A stretch of DNA of 64,000 nt, from assembly GCA_963931925.1 (NCBI GenBank), contig OZ007581.1, positions 13,036,162 to 13,100,161 on the forward strand, given 5' to 3'. Position numbers and translations under genes: made by a program. This stretch comes from Onchidella celtica. Taxonomy: Eukaryota > Mollusca > Gastropoda > Systellommatophora > Onchidiidae. The first letter of the stretch is position 1, and each line of letters begins with the position of its first letter. The notes beneath the pieces were generated by a model. That model was not told where the DNA came from and did no database searches. It saw nothing but the letters and a program-made list of their open reading frames with translations. This document shows, one piece after another, positions 42,599 to 55,200 of this stretch.

Positions 42599-43325
42599 AT
42601 TAGAATCTAGATCTAGAATCTAGACTAGTAATCAGATCTAATTTCAATTCTCCGTGTGCAATTCAGGAGATAGGTCTAGAAAGAAAGTAAAGCTTACAAA
42701 TGTGTAACAACTATGACGTGAGTGTTCGTTTTTTGACTTTGAACTTTACGAAGATTGACGCGTCGGGCTTATTAATCTTTGACAAGCAAGGGCAGAAAAT
42801 AAATGCTGTTTATACCCTTGCAGATACTAAAGAACACATGATAATTTAATGTAGCCTAAATAGATCTAGACTAGATCTAGATATCTAGATATCTAGATCT
42901 AGATCTAGTCTAGATCTAAATCTAGATCAAGGTCCAAGATCTATAGTTTCAGTTTCGGAAGGAGTTCCGTACTCGGGCGCCAAAGACCAGAAACTAACTA
43001 AAAGAGATGATACATAGCTACCCCGGGGGCTTTCCCTGATATATGTCAATCTGACTACTGCCCAGACGAACATCGGCCTACGGCCTCGATGATACAAACT
43101 GACTAGATCTAGATCTAGATGTAGACCCTCACGTCGTTACTTATCAATCTGACAATCTGACAAAGTGGCGCTCGAGTAAGGTACTCCTCCCTCAGTTTCT
43201 ATACATATGATCTACACATGAGAAACATTTGTAATTTACTAGATCTAGATCTAGATCTAGCCTACTTTCGCAAACAGAACTTTCACGAGACGACAGTAAG
43301 AATCTAGATCTAGATCTAGCATTCG
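42599..43325. repeat. TAGATC-rich palindromic hexamer clusters
   Basis: Short runs of tctaga/tagatc hexamers occur at about 42600-42625, 42858-42930, 43103-43123, 43239-43260 and 43302-43319. Smaller clusters occur at 14214-14232 and 19810-19833. The runs are self-complementary. Confidence 0.75.
43047..43135 (+). repeat. Dispersed repeat R1, copy 1
   Basis: Shares caatctgactactgccca and gactaga...gaccctcacg with copies at 49445-49525 and 55395-55470. A TAGATC expansion and other insertions distinguish this copy. Confidence 0.55.
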
Positions 43326-43697
43326 GAAGTCCTTCCGGTCACAATATTGTAAGCCTACGTAAATCACGGGGCGTTATCTACGTGAAATGACTGGCTATTA
43401 AAAATCACCTGACGATGAAGCAGCCGAGCGAATAGACTTGCAGTTTCAGTTTCGTTCTTCCCGGAAATGACATGGAAGAGAAGATAGAGGGTAATGGGAA
43501 ATAACTCAGGAAATGGGCGAGTTCAAAATATTTTCAAAATTGCGTACCTTGACAAATCATATTTCCGGAATTCTAAGCTGACTTTTATTAGTCGCTGGCT
43601 CAAGCTGGGTTCGATTTCTGGTCGCCAACATGTTTGTAGTCTTTGCTGAATAGCGACTGTTCTAATCTGAATGACTAACTTCTTACAAGTTTAATCA

Positions 43698-44031
43698 GAG
43701 AGTATAGATGTATAGGGAGGGTTCACTTCCGCCAAATTGCGAAACTAGGTCGCTGTGGTAAACAAGAAATTGAAGAATTGAAAGAGACCTTCTTCACCAA
43801 AGATAGTGTGCATTATATCTGTTTAGTGTGGTTTGTTCATATTTTTGGGTTGAATGAAACTAATTTTAGAGCCGTTTGTGAGCTCTTACGCTCCGTGGAA
43901 ATGCACAAACCGGTTTTGTTTACCGCAGCGACCTACTTTCCGCTCCATGCTAACAATGGTTTCGCGGCGCCTCCCGTGTGTCGCAGTGCAAATCGACCAA
44001 TAGTGAACCCTCTCTATATATCTATACTCTC
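43698..44031. mobile_element. Foldback/MITE-like element, 334 bp
   Basis: The terminal 30 bp (43698-43727 and 44002-44031) are inverted copies with a few mismatches, sharing gagagtatag and gagggttcact. The interior has no transposase. The type is unresolved. Confidence 0.6.
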
Positions 44032-47000
44032 TGGTTTAATGCATGCCGAAAGAAGATCAATTCTTGTTCATAAAAATATTCATCTATATCTATATAAAAA
44101 AAACAGCAAGGAAAAAAATTCGCTGCTGCGAGGAAGAAATGCCCAGACCTGAAAAAATTACATGTTAAAGATAGTTCTTTTTGCTTCTATGTCTATTCCT
44201 TTAACATGAAAACGAAGTATCGTAATTTTGTAATAAATGAAAATAGGCCTAAAAATATCGAATAATGCTTTCTCCTCAACAATGATGGCCTCCCTCCTGC
44301 CTTTGTTTTGTTTCGACTTTAAACTTCCGGTTGCGTTTCAAAGTTTGAGGGCATGAGTTTCTGTGCCGACTGCCTTATGCACGGGCCATGCAGGTGTATT
44401 CGCTGAAGGAAGCAAATTGTGGATTAACGAAAACATGGATCGCCCGTAAACTTTACCGAAAATGGGTAAACAAACTCCAGTCCAGAGTAGGCGCGGAATC
44501 CGAGTCGATACTGATTCTGTCATTGTATTTTTTTTTGTCTGTGGAAGGAACTTTACTTTGTGTACTAGATCTGGATCATTATAAGTAATAAAAGATATTT
44601 CTCCCGGACAGGGCCGGGTAACTCAGCTAGTGTATAAAATGAATGTTAACACTACAAATACAGGGTGGTTTTTGTGCTTTCTTTCCATTGACTGTATTAT
44701 CTATTCCTAGGGCCGTAAAAAAGGAATAATTTGTTCCCAATAGTGATTGTAGTAATAACGATGTTAAAGACAATAATTATTATTGAAATTTTTACATGGA
44801 CTCACGTTTTGCACCAAACATTAGATTGAATACGGTACTGTTTTTTTTTTATTTTTGGATTTTTGAGTTTGCCTCATTGAGCTTTGTACAAAATAATAAG
44901 TGCGGGAGTATATAACCAGTTTAACTTAAAACTGTCAAGCCAAATTCTATACATGCAAATGTATACATCTGGATGACATCTTCGAAAATAGTATGATCAT
45001 AGTAATGCAAGAGGCGAAATGTTCAGTTGGCTGGGTTTCTTTTTCTGTGAAGATCTTCCATTTTTCAATTCACATGGAATTCCCTGTCTAAATTTCTTAT
45101 TGTTTCGTCCCAACGCAGGGTTTTTTGGTAATGTTGTTGCTACACTTTAACTTTGTGCCAGGCCCCGATGAGAGATCATTATTTTCTGTGCTTGTTGTGA
45201 TTGTTGTTTTTGTACTTTGTTGATGTTATTATTGTTGTTGTTGTTGTTGTTGTAGTTGTTGTTGCAGTTGTTGTTGTTTGTTGTTAACATTAACTTATGT
45301 GGAAAAAAAACAACAATGAAGCATAATCAGAAGTAGAACTTTTTTTTTCTGAATTCTGAAACAGAACTTGAAGTCCACCTTCTTTACAAGTTTTAGTCCC
45401 AGGTCCCTCTGAGCTCTGAACTCTTGTAAAGAAAAGAACAAATTCAAACAGACCTCACTCAATTCATCACACAGCCTTCAGCATGGGCGCGCACTACACA
45501 CACCTGCTATCAAGATACTCACACATTGAAATACACAGAATATCATACAACAACACATACAAAAACTCATACCACCATACACTTACACACATGACTGTGT
45601 ACAAAAACATTTCGGCGGACACACATGTGCCCTCCCACAAACACCCACACACACACACACACATTCCACAACGATATGCGCTCCAACTGTAACCGTACTA
45701 TTGCAGCCATGAGGAGCTCAATGCTATCTTGTTCTATCTCGGTTTTTCTGGTTTTGAGATAATTATGAGCCTGCCAATGTTCACCGAGGACATACTGCAC
45801 TCTCCAGAGACAACCACATTTTGCAATCACGGCCTTCTGTCTCCGTTTTATTTCATAATAAACAAATATTTGCACCGGCAGTCTTGATTTGTAAAGTTTT
45901 ACATTCTTTGGTTTGGTTTAGGCTGACTTTTTGCTTTACATAACTGTTATTACAAAGATGGTTTAATATCAGGACTTGATTGTTTGCCATAGATGTATTA
46001 TATCAGGACTTGTAAAAGATGCAGGGACAACTTTTGTAACAGTGAAACATTTAGGATTATACTTTGAGATATTAATACATCATCCATCAATATCACTATT
46101 TCAATGCAACGATTCCTGCCTTATTTTTTCCTCCAGTTTTCTTGGTTGAATAAAAAACATTGAGTTCTGTTTGTTGTTCTGTCTTCTGTTTGCTTTTAAA
46201 TTGTCCTATGTGGCGCTGGGAGTGTGTCAGTGTAGGAGAAAACTCAGTCAAAATTTGGCGAAAAGAAAAAGTTGTATGTAGCAAAGCATCGCGTAAGATA
46301 TAACACAAAATAACAAAAAATATCAATGCTTTAATATTCTACAACAGACCAAAATGGAGAGTTTGTCGGGTAAATCTTGCTATAGACACACAAAAAACCT
46401 AGCCAAAACTATAACACGAAGGGTGTATAATTTGGTTTTAGAACTTAAGTTGAAGATCTTGTTGCTACAGAACATTCTGATACCGGCATTGGGGGTTTTG
46501 TTGAGAATGACTTGGCGTTCAAGTGTGGGGATATTAACTTTCAGGAAGCTCGCTGCTCTAAGATACGCCCGCAAGTTGGTGTTCAAAAGAAAGAACCGAT
46601 ACGATTACAATCTGAAATGTTGAGAAATCAAACTATTTTCAATAAATATGCGCCTTAAAGAGTGAATTGCAAAACTTAAACTATCTAACGGGCGAATGAA
46701 ATAATGGTGACAATTTGTTTCCCTTCCATTACACCATCAAAGTAACTGCTATAGCCAACCGTTGTCTTCCTCATCGAGTCATTCAGGGATAAAATATCTA
46801 TGAACTGCGCACACTGTGATAAAGGCTCCAAACTTTGGGTGTAAATAGAGGTCTTCAAAATATGCAAAATGTGATTGATACAGAACCACTCTGGGAGATC
46901 TCAAATAACGAGACAGGAGCCGATGGAAATTGACAGAATTTTTGTTTGTGTGTATGGGAGAATGTGTAAAACAGTAACACCACCAAGCCTATACAGTGCA

Positions 47001-47045
47001 TAATACTGCACACTAAAAACGTGCTGGTGCCGCCTAGTCCTATTC
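44032..47045. other. Unassigned sequence with short repeats
   Basis: A TTG array lies at about 45228-45290 and CA-rich sequence at about 45495-45660. Minus-strand stretches at about 45664-45855 (CLWRVQYVLGEHWQ) and 46685-46850 (TVGYSSYFDGVMEG) look somewhat protein-like, but consistent splice sites are lacking. Confidence 0.3.
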
Positions 47046-47216
47046 ATAGGATAAAGACAGCTTTATCAATACACTGTTTAATAATTTTGACATAGGATAA
47101 AGACAGCTTTATCAATACACTGTTTAATAATTTTGACATAGGATAAAGACAGCTTTATCAATACACTGTTTAATAATTTTGACATAGGATAAAGACAGCT
47201 TTATCACTGCACTGTT
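47046..47216 (+). repeat. 46-bp minisatellite, 3.7 copies
   Basis: Identical 46-bp units start at 47046, 47092 and 47138, with a diverging partial unit at 47184. Each contains ataggataaagacagc. The lack of divergence implies recent expansion. Confidence 0.95.
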
Positions 47217-47639
47217 TTATTTTGTTCAAATGTAATAATACACCTTCGCCACTCTCCACTCTATTCGAAGACGGTTACCGTACATCGTGTAACAATAATT
47301 CAAGAGGTTCCTTCAAAGCTTCATCCGCTACTGTTTCCAAGCCTTCTGAAGAGACGAACTTTTTGATGAATGCATTTTTTTACATTGTGTTGTTGAAAAG
47401 AACCAACTCATCCAAACAAAGGTGTGTTTTGTCATTGTGGCGTGTCCTTAGGAAAATCACAGAATCTCCGAAATGTTCACTACGAATGGCATCGTTTACT
47501 CTTAGATTTACCCTCATATAATATCAGAAATCACATCGAGCATATTGACCATAGATATAGCAACTGCAACAGCGTGTGATTCGGAGAAACTTAAAGATGC
47601 GATCAGCCCATATCCCTTCTTGGTTTCGGCCAGATAGAT
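47217..47639. other. Unassigned sequence
   Basis: A minus-strand frame ending at 47514 reads GYGLIASLSFSESHAV and NMLDVISDII, possibly coding, but no bounding splice site could be settled. Confidence 0.25.
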
Positions 47640-48045
47640 ATATAATATAGACAGACACACACACACACACACACATACACACATAGACAGACAGCTAAAC
47701 AGACAAACAGACAGACAAATAGATGATTGATTGATTGATAGACAGACAGCGAAGTAGATAGATAGACAGACAAACAGATAGATAGACAGACAGACAGACA
47801 GGCAGACAAATAGACAGACAGACAGATAAATGGGCGGGTGGATGGAAGGATGAATGGATGGAGGGATGGACGGACGGAAGGATGGATGGACGTTGGATGG
47901 ATGATTGATGGATTTATGGATAGACGGACGGACGGATAGACAGACAGATAGACAGATAAATAGACAGACAGATTGCCAAGACAGACAGTCAGATAGATAA
48001 ATAGATAGACAGACAGACAGACAAACAGATAACCCAATTTTCTTT
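47640..48045. repeat. GACA/GATA/GATG tetranucleotide array
   Basis: About 400 bp of shifting tetranucleotides: CA at the left, then gaca/gata, gatg and gacg blocks. Apparent Ser/Leu/Val-rich ORFs are artefacts of the repeat. Confidence 0.9.
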
Positions 48046-48062
48046 CCACCATACATCAAACA

Positions 48063-48260
48063 CTAATCATGTGTCACAATAAGAGCCATGTAAGATTTAG
48101 CAATGCTACGCCTCAGCTCCGGGTCACTCATGTTGAAACCTGGTAAAATCATCTTTGGTCCGCGGTTATAATTGGGGTAGCCCAAAGGACTGAGCACCAC
48201 GCCTTGTGAGCAGTCAGGGAACCACCAGCCAGCGCCCGCCAGGCCCGCACATCCTTGGCT
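48063..48260 (-). CDS. Fibrinogen-domain gene, exon 4
   Basis: The acceptor ttttctcag ends at 48261. It encodes SQGCAGLAGAGWWFPDC and the C-terminal tail to a TAG at 48063. Confidence 0.85.
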   Translation of the reverse strand, partial: SQGCAGLAGAGWWFPDCSQGVVLSPLGYPNYNRGPKMILPGFNMSDPELRRSIAKSYMALIVTHD

Positions 48261-51200
48261 CTGAGAAAACAAAAATCTTACCATAATCAGAGATAACAAA
48301 TAACCCTCAACATCCCCTGAACAAAGAATACATAAGATCTGTAAGAAGTTTAAGGCTGCTGTCAAAGAAAACTAAAGCTGAGCGCTACTTTAATTCGTTT
48401 ATTCCATCATCAACTAGGATGTTACAATAATGCCGTCATCTTGATCGTAATCTGTGTACAGTTGAATTGTGTCTTGCGTGTCAGGTCGGTGTGTTTTAGT
48501 AATGGAAGCATATTGTGCGCGCTGTTAATTTTGTTTATTTATTAGTGTGTGTGTATATAGATGTGTGTATGTGTGTGCGCGTATGTGAGTGTGTGTGCGC
48601 GCTATATATCATAATTTCTGTAACTGTATTATTATGTATTGAATGATCAAAACAAATTCCCTTGTACAAGGACGAATACAATTTATCTTACCTTATCTTA
48701 TCTTTACCAGAAACGATAAGATAAGACACTCCCTTTTTTGGACCTCTAAAAAAATTGTGCACACAATTTGCGCGCTGGTCGGGGGCGGGGCCCATGGCCC
48801 ATAATATGAAAAGAAGGGTCGGTATAATGATAAAATTATGATGCAAAATTGTGGCAGTGCTACTGCGACTAAAAAAACAAAAGTCAAAGCATTCCCACAG
48901 CGATTGAAGTTATGAATACAAAATAAGTGACTTCAATCAAATCCTACAGCGATAACTAAACAGTGAACAAAATTGAATATTTTCCCTATTTGGCTTTGTA
49001 AAATACTGCATTGTTTATGACTTCTGCTGCATTTGCCGCAAGGTGGTGGTGCGAAATCTGTGCAAGCTAAACGCGCCAGCTGTCTCATCTTATTGTGTCT
49101 AGTATCTTTGCTGCAATGGAACTAGAGGGTGAACATAATAAGCAGCTGAAACTCCGTGACTACACGATCAAAAATTATGAATTTGGTGTACTACTTCGGT
49201 TTTTGATGATACATTACGTGGACACTCCCCCTTTAGGACAAAATTCAGACTTTGATGTTATTTAGGCTGGCTATATTTGGGCCGAATACGGCCTAAATGG
49301 CACAAAACTCTGGTTCTGGGTTATTTGGGCCCATAGTGCGAGTTTGCACTGTTCTGACGTGTTTTTTTGAAAGCACAGAATTTGTGTCCGTACAATATTG
49401 CATAAAGGTAGCGTCAAATGCGGTGGCCAGCCCCTTTTAGCCTGATTAGTTAATCTGACTACTGCCCATTGATACAAAAAATTAACTGACTAGACCCTCA
49501 CGCCCCCAGGTCCATCTGACCATTCCAATGCACACTTGAATCGACAATGGACACCGTATTCCGCGGTGGCAATTGACACTCCTTTGCCTAAAATACCCTC
49601 GCCCCAAATAGCACAGCACCAGGTTGTATAGGCCGTACTCGGCCTAAATATACACTTCCTATATTTATTCACCATTCTTTGAACCGCAAAAACAAGAGAC
49701 GCTTTTTCTTCGAGTAAAATCGAAAAATATTATCGGAAATTTAGTTTTTCGCGCCTCTTTACACTTTGCAATATAAAAGTCAATTTTTTCACATCTGTAT
49801 ATTAGGCACGGATTTGTGGTAAAATATTTAACAAAACGATCTACAGGTAGAATGCGAATGACTTCACAGAGTGTTTTTATTTTGTTCCTCGGCCATTAAA
49901 GGTGGCCGGTGGATCAGCTGATTAGTGTAAGGGTACAAACATAGAGGCCATCGAATTCTGTCACCGAGCCACTAGGCGCTTTAGGTGAGAAGAATTGCAC
50001 TATGCAATTTCAACAACTGCACATAGTGCCCACCTAGATTCGGTCCGTTTATATAGTGCAATTCTTCTCACCTAAAGCGCCTAGTGGCTCGGTGACAGAA
50101 TTCGGTGGCCTCTATGTTTGTACCCTAACTTCGAGATATGTCTAAGCGGTTAAAATGCCTTCTAGTTGCATTGGAGTTGATTGTTATGACAGAGGTGGAA
50201 AGGATGGATCCATACTGGTCAAATTCCCTACCATCCGTGTAAACAAGGGAAAGGACGTGGAAGAATTGACCGAACATCTCCCACTGAACATGTACACACA
50301 TGCCATTGTTTACTGTATCTATCTACTCCTAGCTCGGCCCCGGTTGCTTCGTGGCGCCTTCAGTGCCGCGCAGTGCAAATCAACTAACGAATCAAAATCA
50401 ATGCCACAATCCCCATGGTGATGCGTGAGTCCGGACAATAAAGATGGCGGATATTGCATCAAATCTAGAATGCTGTTTCACGGTTGGGATTACTGTAAAC
50501 AATTTTTAAGATTTACCTTTCCCGGTGCGGCTATTGTATGAAAATAGCTAGAGACAGAGATTATATAATGTTTACAACTCACTCAAGATGAAATAAGTTT
50601 TCCAGTCTACGTCATTTATTCCTTCTATGATGAGTTATTTGGTTTGGCTGTAAGGTGTCTAAGAATCAATTAATCAATTAACCAACCAACCAAATTAACT
50701 CAACCAAGCAACTAATCGACCAGCCAGCCGACCGACTAACTGACCGACCGACCGACCGACCACTCAATGAACCAATCAATCAATAAATCAATCAACCAAC
50801 AAATCAATCAATCAGTCAATCAACCAATCAAATCAACAATCAACCACCATGGAATCAATCAATCAATCGACTAACCAACCAACCAACCCCAAAAAAACCA
50901 ACCAACCAACCAACCAATAGATCTAATCAATACATTATTTTGAATTAGGTCAATATTGTCCATTCTAGAAATACCTACATCATCACGATCAGACGCCAGA
51001 AATGGCCGTCCAGAGCTCATGCCTACAACATCCCTAAGCCCATACGCGTGGGTCAGATAATCGGTCTTAGTGTTGTCAAGTGTACAGGGATCAGTTGTAA
51101 AGGCGTATCTGGGGAAATTGACAGAAAGACCATGTTAAAATCTGGCCCCTAAAATGTCACACGTTTAACCCTCCTGAGTCCGGAGTACGAGAGACGAAAC

Positions 51201-51870
51201 AGGTCCCTGGCACAGAAATCTGTCTGCCTTCCATACAGGGTGTCGTTTTTGCAGGACCATAACAGTTTAATTACTGCTTTTGTCCACAGCATCCGCTCAG
51301 CACCGCTATTTTCACTGACAATGACGTTTTCTGGCGTCGATATACGAGTCAGTGGTAAGAAATTCCCCAGGTGGAGCGAGACAGATGACGATCTTCAGAG
51401 GAAGAGTGGATTCTTTCATCAGATGTTTTGGCCTTTAACTTCTTGACATCTTCTAGAACCCCGGGCACACAGAGGTCAAGACTCGGCTTTCGTCACCGAC
51501 TTTTTTTTTTTTTTTGTCGCCGTATATTTCTTTGTGTTTGAACAGGTACCGCGTACCGCTGGCTTTTGGTTCAGGTATCCTATCTATTCTGCCAATATTG
51601 CCACTGGTTGTATGGTATAATTTAGGCCATATGATAATAGTGTTCATTTCTTTCAGATCAAATCCAGCGAGAAGAATTTTTATGTAATATATTATTTAGG
51701 AGAAAATACAGAATGTTCCAGAAGCCATTTGCTTAAATTAGGGCATGGATGGAAAAGAGCCAAATTATTATGGTGGGCAAACACCAGAAAGGTAAGGCCA
51801 CCTCAGTACTGAAGCCAACTGGAGTTACAATATCGGGTGTGCTAAAAGTATGATTCGCGGTGCTCTCTCT

Positions 51871-51927
<57 letters not shown>

Positions 51928-51989
51928 TTCTTTCCCCCCTCTCTCTCTATCTATCTCCCCTAATCTCTCTCTTTCGTTCCCCCTCCCTT

Positions 51990-52030
<41 letters not shown>

Positions 52031-52034
52031 CCAG

Positions 52035-52066
<32 letters not shown>

Positions 52067-52200
52067 TTCTCTCCCCTTCTCTCTCTCATTCTTTTCTCTC
52101 TCTCTTTCTCTCTGTCTCTTCCCCTCTCTCTCTCTCTCTCTCTCTCTGACTCTTTTACTTTCCCCATTTTTCTCTCTCTCTTTCTCACTCACTCTCTCTC

Positions 52201-52231
<31 letters not shown>

Positions 52232-52239
52232 CTCTCTCA

Positions 52240-52286
<47 letters not shown>

Positions 52287-55200
52287 ATATTACATTTTAC
52301 CTTGTCACTCATCCGACTCGTTACTTACCCTTTGGTTTCATCTTCCATGATAAAGTTGGTGCACAAGTGAGAGATCGTGTGTAAGCTCTCGTCGGGCCTC
52401 CGAATCTGCACTACAAACGTCACGTCTCGACTTCCCATCCTGTTCAGTCCCAAAACACCTTCCAAGGCCGTCCAGAACACACCATCTGGCCCCGAAAATC
52501 CATCCGCTGAGTAGACATCCCATGATTTGCTCATACTTCCCAATCCGGTGTTAATAAAGATGTAGGTTAAAGTGACCCGTTCGTCACCATCGCATATCGT
52601 CGTCTTTGTCAGTGATTGGTTCTTGTAAATGTCCAAGTACGTCCACTGGGATCCGTGAGGTTGTCCATATGCGTAGAGTTCGTCACAATTGTAAGGTTGC
52701 CGTTGACACAGGAGACCTGTGGAAGATTGGGTTGAAATCTTTACTATGGCGTCATTGTTCAAGATGGTCGAGTTTTTTATTGGGTAATTTATTTATTATT
52801 TATTTACTTGCTAGATGATATACCCGGCATTGCCCGGGTTAAACTTGTGCTGCCACCCTTCTCTCTCTATGTCTCTCTTTCCCTCTCTCTCTATCTCTGT
52901 CTCTCTCTCTCTCTCTCTTTCTCTCCCTCTCTCTCTCTCTCTCTCTCTTTCTCTCCCTTTCTCCCTCTCTCTCTCTCTCACTTTTTCTCCCTCTCTTTCT
53001 CTCTTTCTTTCTCCTTCTTTCTCACTCTCTCCCTCTCTTTCTCTCTCTCCAGCAATCCATAGACTTGCTTCGGAACTCATGCACGGCGGGCATTAAGCTC
53101 CATTTGAACACTTGTCGCATAGTCTATCTCTGCTGTAAGCTTATCAAAGGGAACGCAAAATTAGATCATTAGATCTATAATTTAAATTTGTACAACTTTT
53201 TTAAGGAAATACCTGAGACTTGAATAAACACAACAGGCCGATATAAAAGAGACTGGGCTAGATCAGATGACACTGTAGAATATTAATTTTAGAATTACTG
53301 AAACTGTCATTTAGACTGTAGCGTTGAGCAAAAAATATCTCAAAATCGCAGCACTGTGAATAACTTTAGGTGAGAAGAATTGCAGTATATAATTTCAACA
53401 ACTGCACACAGAGCCCACCTAGATTCGGTCCGTTTATATAGTGCAATTCTTGTCACCTAAAGCGCCTAGTGGCTCGGTGACCGAATTCGGTGGCCTTTGT
53501 GTGGCTACCCTTAGCCTCTCTCAGAAAGGACAGGATGCGCTGCGGGTCCACGTCAGAAAATACTTAGGACAAAATACTGAGTTGTTTTGACTGTTCAGCT
53601 ATAGCTTTCTGTGTACAATACTACGCTCCCCGCTGCCACTATATTCGAAGAAGAAAAGTAGGCCAAAAACAAAAAAATTATATTTTGATCGGTCAGAGTA
53701 TCAAAAAATATTTTTTTCTTTTTTCAAATTCATTTCCTTTTTTTTTTGGTGTTCTGTGGGGGTGTTGTTTTTTTTTCTTTTTCCTTTTTGTATGTGCCTG
53801 ATGAAGGTCCTGATGACCGAAAGCTTGCGTATTTCTATGTAACTATCCAACCGTTCATACTTCCCCAACGTTACCGCTTGCGGCCAGCAATTCGTTATGC
53901 TGGGACCTCGTTTGGTAATTTTTTCACATTCATGTTTTATTTGTAACGTCTCCCTTGTCAGTTTGTCCACACCCGTAGGGCTCTGCAAATACAACGTTTT
54001 TTGTTGTTGTTGTTGTTGTTTCTTTGCCTACTTTCCTCTTACTCCTAGCCCTACTGCGACTCACCGCCTGTCGGTCTCCACTTAACACTATATTCGAAGA
54101 GTACAGTTTTCTTTGATTCCTAAAAAACACCAAAACATGACTTAGGCTATAGGCCCCTTTCACTCCCGCGTTACGGTTGTTTGCGGGGAGCCGCACGGCT
54201 TCGAAAAGCACCGTGTAGGGCAAAAACCTCCACTTGCCTTAGTGATGGCATCTGAATATGTGCACAGTCTAAGCAAAGATGCATTTTTATGCCAGAATCA
54301 GCACGTAACGTGTTTGTACAGTTGGGTGCCCAATAAGAGGATGGCATCGTTCGGCCGTTGTCCACCGCTTCCGCCCTACAAGTGGGGCACGCCGCCATTT
54401 TGTTTGCAAATCACGTGATAGGGAGCACGGTAAATGAAAAGAGTCTATTGTGTTAAGACCATGACCAAGAGGCGCTGCTCCAGAACCACGGTAGACAACG
54501 GCGAGCGTTGAGCCAATGGTCCTTGCAGGTCTCAGGGATGCCTGCGTACTTCCAGAACGTCAAAACAGTGACATCAGCTGGCGAAGGGTAGGTTGCTAGC
54601 GCCCGGGGCAGGACCAGAGATCTCTGGGCAGGGCACAGACTAATAAAATACCCAGACTGAATGACCCCATTGTGTAACGTCACAAAACAGCGAAAGGTCC
54701 GCCATTTTAGGTTTAGGGTTGCGACCGACGCTTCAGCATAGCTACAATGCAGCGGTCGCTAAAACTCAAAAAGGTCTTCATTTATAACAATGAAAAAAGG
54801 CAGATGTAGACAATAAAATGAAAGGATAGGCAAGTTAATGCATCATTAATACATGAACAACCAATCTTGACAAATAAAAAGAAATTTCTATTGCAGATAG
54901 AACTAGAATCGGAATTTCCCGAGCGGCGGCCATGTTGGTTATATGGCCGCCGCTCGGGAAATTCCGTAAAAAACGACACAGCACGAAGCTTGTGTTTATA
55001 GTCTGGTTAATTTATCAGTCTGTGGGGCAGGGTAAGTATTGCACCCCCCCCCCCCCGACCCGTGGACCATTGACACGTGACAACGTCTACATACCCCGGT
55101 TGCTGAAAGACTGCCTTGCATACAGTCGAACATTGGGAGAGTTTCTCTATGTGCAGTGGTGCCCCTGTGTGGGGTGGAGCGGGGCAGCTATCTGTACAAC

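Noticed and set aside
47514-48059. 181-codon frame
   Set aside because: Mostly GACA/GATA repeat translation. Only the final part looks protein-like, and it lacks supported splice sites.
53797-53830. Functional hammerhead ribozyme
   Set aside because: The core order is suggestive, but stem II is offset by one base and the flanks cannot form stem I.
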